Shown: in pieces, positions 42,349 to 43,663 of the stretch | How positions within the stretch are numbered: the first letter of the stretch is position 1 | How the letters are laid out: the number at the start of each line of letters is the position of its first letter | Origin: Flavobacteriales bacterium | Lineage (GTDB): Bacteria; Bacteroidota; Bacteroidia; Flavobacteriales_D; Cryomorphaceae | DNA length: 43,663 bases | Reading direction: 5' to 3' | Assembly (NCBI GenBank): GCA_022448105.1 | Contig: JAKVAV010000027.1 | Coordinates: 1 to 43,663 of the forward strand | Notes under the pieces: model-generated | The model's input: only the letters and a program-made list of their open reading frames with translations | The model's database searches: none | Told to the model about the DNA's origin: nothing | Translations under genes and position numbers: made by a program

Positions 42349-43095
42349 TTGCGCCAATTAATTTTCCATTTATGGAAGATTCTGCTCTATTTTTAACTAC
42401 TAATAGCTAGAGATATAGAAGGTTCCCATGGATAGATATATCTCAATAATTCACGTGGGACCGGCAGTATAATACGTCAAGACGAATTCAGTTTTTGATC
42501 AATCCTCTCCTCAATGAGTGATCTCCAGTAATTTCTTTTCCTGAAACATACCTTCAAATCATATTGACTGAAATTCGAGTTTTTAAAATTCTTGTCGCAT
42601 TCAGTTTGACCATTTCAGTTTCGCATAAAGTAAGTTTTCATTTAACTAGCAAAACTGTATTTCTGCATTTAACCTCCCAGACTGCCCCTCATTTTTTATG
42701 CATATACGCCAGTCTCATCGAGTTCAACATTACTTTTACAAATCCTCTCATTAGCACAAGCCTCTTTTAAGATTACCTGAAAACTCCAAACTGTTCACGT
42801 TCGTGAGATCGAAAAAGCCAGACCTTTTAAATCTGCGCTTTCCCGTGGCCTTTTTTTGTCCCTATTATGTCTGATCAGGTCCCACACGCACTCAATAGAT
42901 ATCGAATATAATGTACCCTCGATGTCCTGACTTGCGACAAACTTTTTTAGTCTATAAGCCAAAGGAATATTCAAAGAATTAATGATCATCGAAGGGCTCA
43001 GTCATATTCAAATATATGTAATAGCTGCATGTTTGTCCGTTTTTCAAACCAACTATTCCAAAGCATGAAGCTGAAAGAAGATCATTTATATTATT
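42349..43095. other. 747-base stretch without a supported gene
   Basis: No convincing gene is seen. Two open frames (42564-42770 plus, 42795-42989 minus) have atypical composition and no domain. A hairpin TTCCAT/ATGGAA (42364-42377) follows flavodoxin. At 42812-42857 a longer structure with A6 on the left and T7 on the right looks like a terminator or small RNA end. Confidence 0.5.
42812..42857. terminator. Possible bidirectional terminator or small RNA hairpin
   Basis: AAAAAGCCA (42812-42820) can pair with TGGCCTTTTT (42846-42855) with one bulged base; the loop contains TTTTAAA and GC-rich sequence. The A tract on the left and T tract on the right would act as U tracts in either direction. 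It is more than 450 bases from flavodoxin, so what it terminates is unclear. Confidence 0.35.
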
Positions 43096-43587
43096 CTACC
43101 AAGGGAAATAAGCGCCTATCGCATAAGTGAGGATCACATCTGGTACTTCCCCTTCATCGTAGATGTTTTCTTCGCCAATTTCTAATAGGGCACCTAACCC
43201 AATTTGAAATGTAAACCATTTTTTACTGCGATAGACAAAATTAGGCCCAACCAGACTTTGAACAAAAGTCTCACCAATACCCTGGTTCCAGTATTGAACG
43301 GAGATGAATGAACTTCTGATGCCAGGCTTCAAGTGAAAATTGATTCCTCCACCATAACCGACCAGACCACCACCGATTTGAGCGCCAATTTTCTCACTGA
43401 GCAGAAATTCTAAATCAGCTCCGATAAGTGAGCCACCTCCTTTTAGAATTCCAACCGTAATGCAAGAGGTCGAAACCGCCTCTAGGCTGTTCGTTTCTTT
43501 GTAGTCGGCTTGGTAATAATCCTGCGCATTGAGTGAGATTGATGCTACCAGTAGTAGAATAAACAGTACGTTACAACTCCTCTTCAT
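43096..43587 (-). CDS. Small secreted, barrel-like protein of unknown function
   Basis: The product has 163 residues with a signal peptide (NVLFILLLVASISLNAQ). The mature sequence is glycine- and aromatic-rich with alternating strands: SCITVGILKGGGSLIGADLE, GAQIGGGLVGYGGGINFHLK, FISVQYWNQGIGETFVQ, VGPNFVYRSKKWFTFQIGLG and the terminal VILTYAIGAYFPW with its C-terminal aromatic residue, as in small outer membrane barrels. No named family is recognised. It is complete, with its own upstream region to the end of the window. Confidence 0.75.
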   Translation of the reverse strand: MKRSCNVLFILLLVASISLNAQDYYQADYKETNSLEAVSTSCITVGILKGGGSLIGADLEFLLSEKIGAQIGGGLVGYGGGINFHLKPGIRSSFISVQYWNQGIGETFVQSLVGPNFVYRSKKWFTFQIGLGALLEIGEENIYDEGEVPDVILTYAIGAYFPW

Positions 43588-43663
43588 CTTTACTTTTACA
43601 GAACGAATCTATCTCTATTGTCAACGGAAAGATAGTGGAAAAGCTTTGAGATTAACGAGAAGT

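Noticed and set aside
42795-42989. 64-codon minus-strand frame (and 42564-42770 on the plus strand)
   Set aside because: The first runs through the A/T-flanked hairpin, and neither has a domain or a plausible start context.
1-43663. CRISPR arrays, rRNA operons, intact insertion sequences, prophage
   Set aside because: No regularly spaced repeats, no rRNA signature, no transposase or integrase, and no phage structural genes were seen on either strand.

Overview
The window looks like a chromosomal segment of a marine-type Bacteroidetes, most likely Flavobacteriales (Cryomorphaceae/Schleiferiaceae-like). The grounds are two large proteins with type IX secretion (T9SS) C-terminal sorting domains, many short secreted or beta-barrel proteins ending their signal peptides in 'AQ', Bacteroidetes promoters of the TAnnTTTG type, menaquinone synthesis (MenB), a BatA-domain protein, and a ribonucleotide reductase whose ATP-cone sits on the radical subunit. 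I see no rRNA, tRNA, CRISPR array, integrase or intact insertion sequence. This is core and semi-core genome with a few eroded patches.

Layout. 1-2040 (+): end of a YggS-type PLP protein, a HEAT-like protein and a DUF3298-type lipoprotein, closed by a hairpin terminator. 2071-4256: a Bacteroidetes Fn3 protein, a DUF1801 protein, a short HPF/RaiA-like protein and a small secreted protein. 4257-4964 is a gene-poor, eroded stretch carrying a compact sequence that can fold as an H-type pseudoknot on the minus strand. 4965-7712 (-): phoH, purC, menB, with a SAM hydroxide adenosyltransferase diverging from phoH. 8917-13113 (-): a tight five-gene operon, TPR protein > phosphosulfolactate synthase (comA) > rhodanese > DUF368 > aroE. 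13364-15912 (+): glmM and a cysteine desulfurase. 15935-17371 (-): a widely conserved Bacteroidetes protein of unknown function. 17486-20811 (+): an MBL-fold hydrolase and a T9SS protein whose thioredoxin-like domain lacks the CxxC.

20815-23540: a decayed secreted-protein gene, an AAA ATPase behind a perfect 14-bp inverted repeat, and a DUF6268-like barrel. 23597-27139 (+): a membrane protein, a small secreted protein and a SulP transporter. 27208-29265 (-): a DUF4139 protein with an inserted carboxypeptidase-regulatory plus TonB-plug-like module. 29401-32708 (-): a BatA/vWA protein translationally coupled to a dihydroorotase-like protein that lacks the metal-binding HxH. 32824-37981 (-): a polysaccharide deacetylase, an outer membrane barrel and a T9SS protein made of three ~220-residue repeats. 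38538-42348 (+): nrdB (with ATP-cone), nrdA (without), and flavodoxin. 43096-43587 (-): a small secreted protein.

How the genes work together. Most genes are housekeeping: envelope precursor supply (glmM, DUF368), purine, menaquinone and shikimate synthesis, dNTP supply, Fe-S/sulfur chemistry. The comA-rhodanese-DUF368 operon brings sulfonate chemistry, sulfur transfer and an undecaprenyl-phosphate translocase family together and is the best candidate for an undescribed functional unit. The other items most worth follow-up are the pseudoknot element, the plug-like insertion in the DUF4139 protein, the pseudo-dihydroorotase coupled to BatA, the palindrome before the ATPase, and the flavodoxin beside the ATP-cone NrdB. 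All assignments are from reading the sequence; no searches were run.
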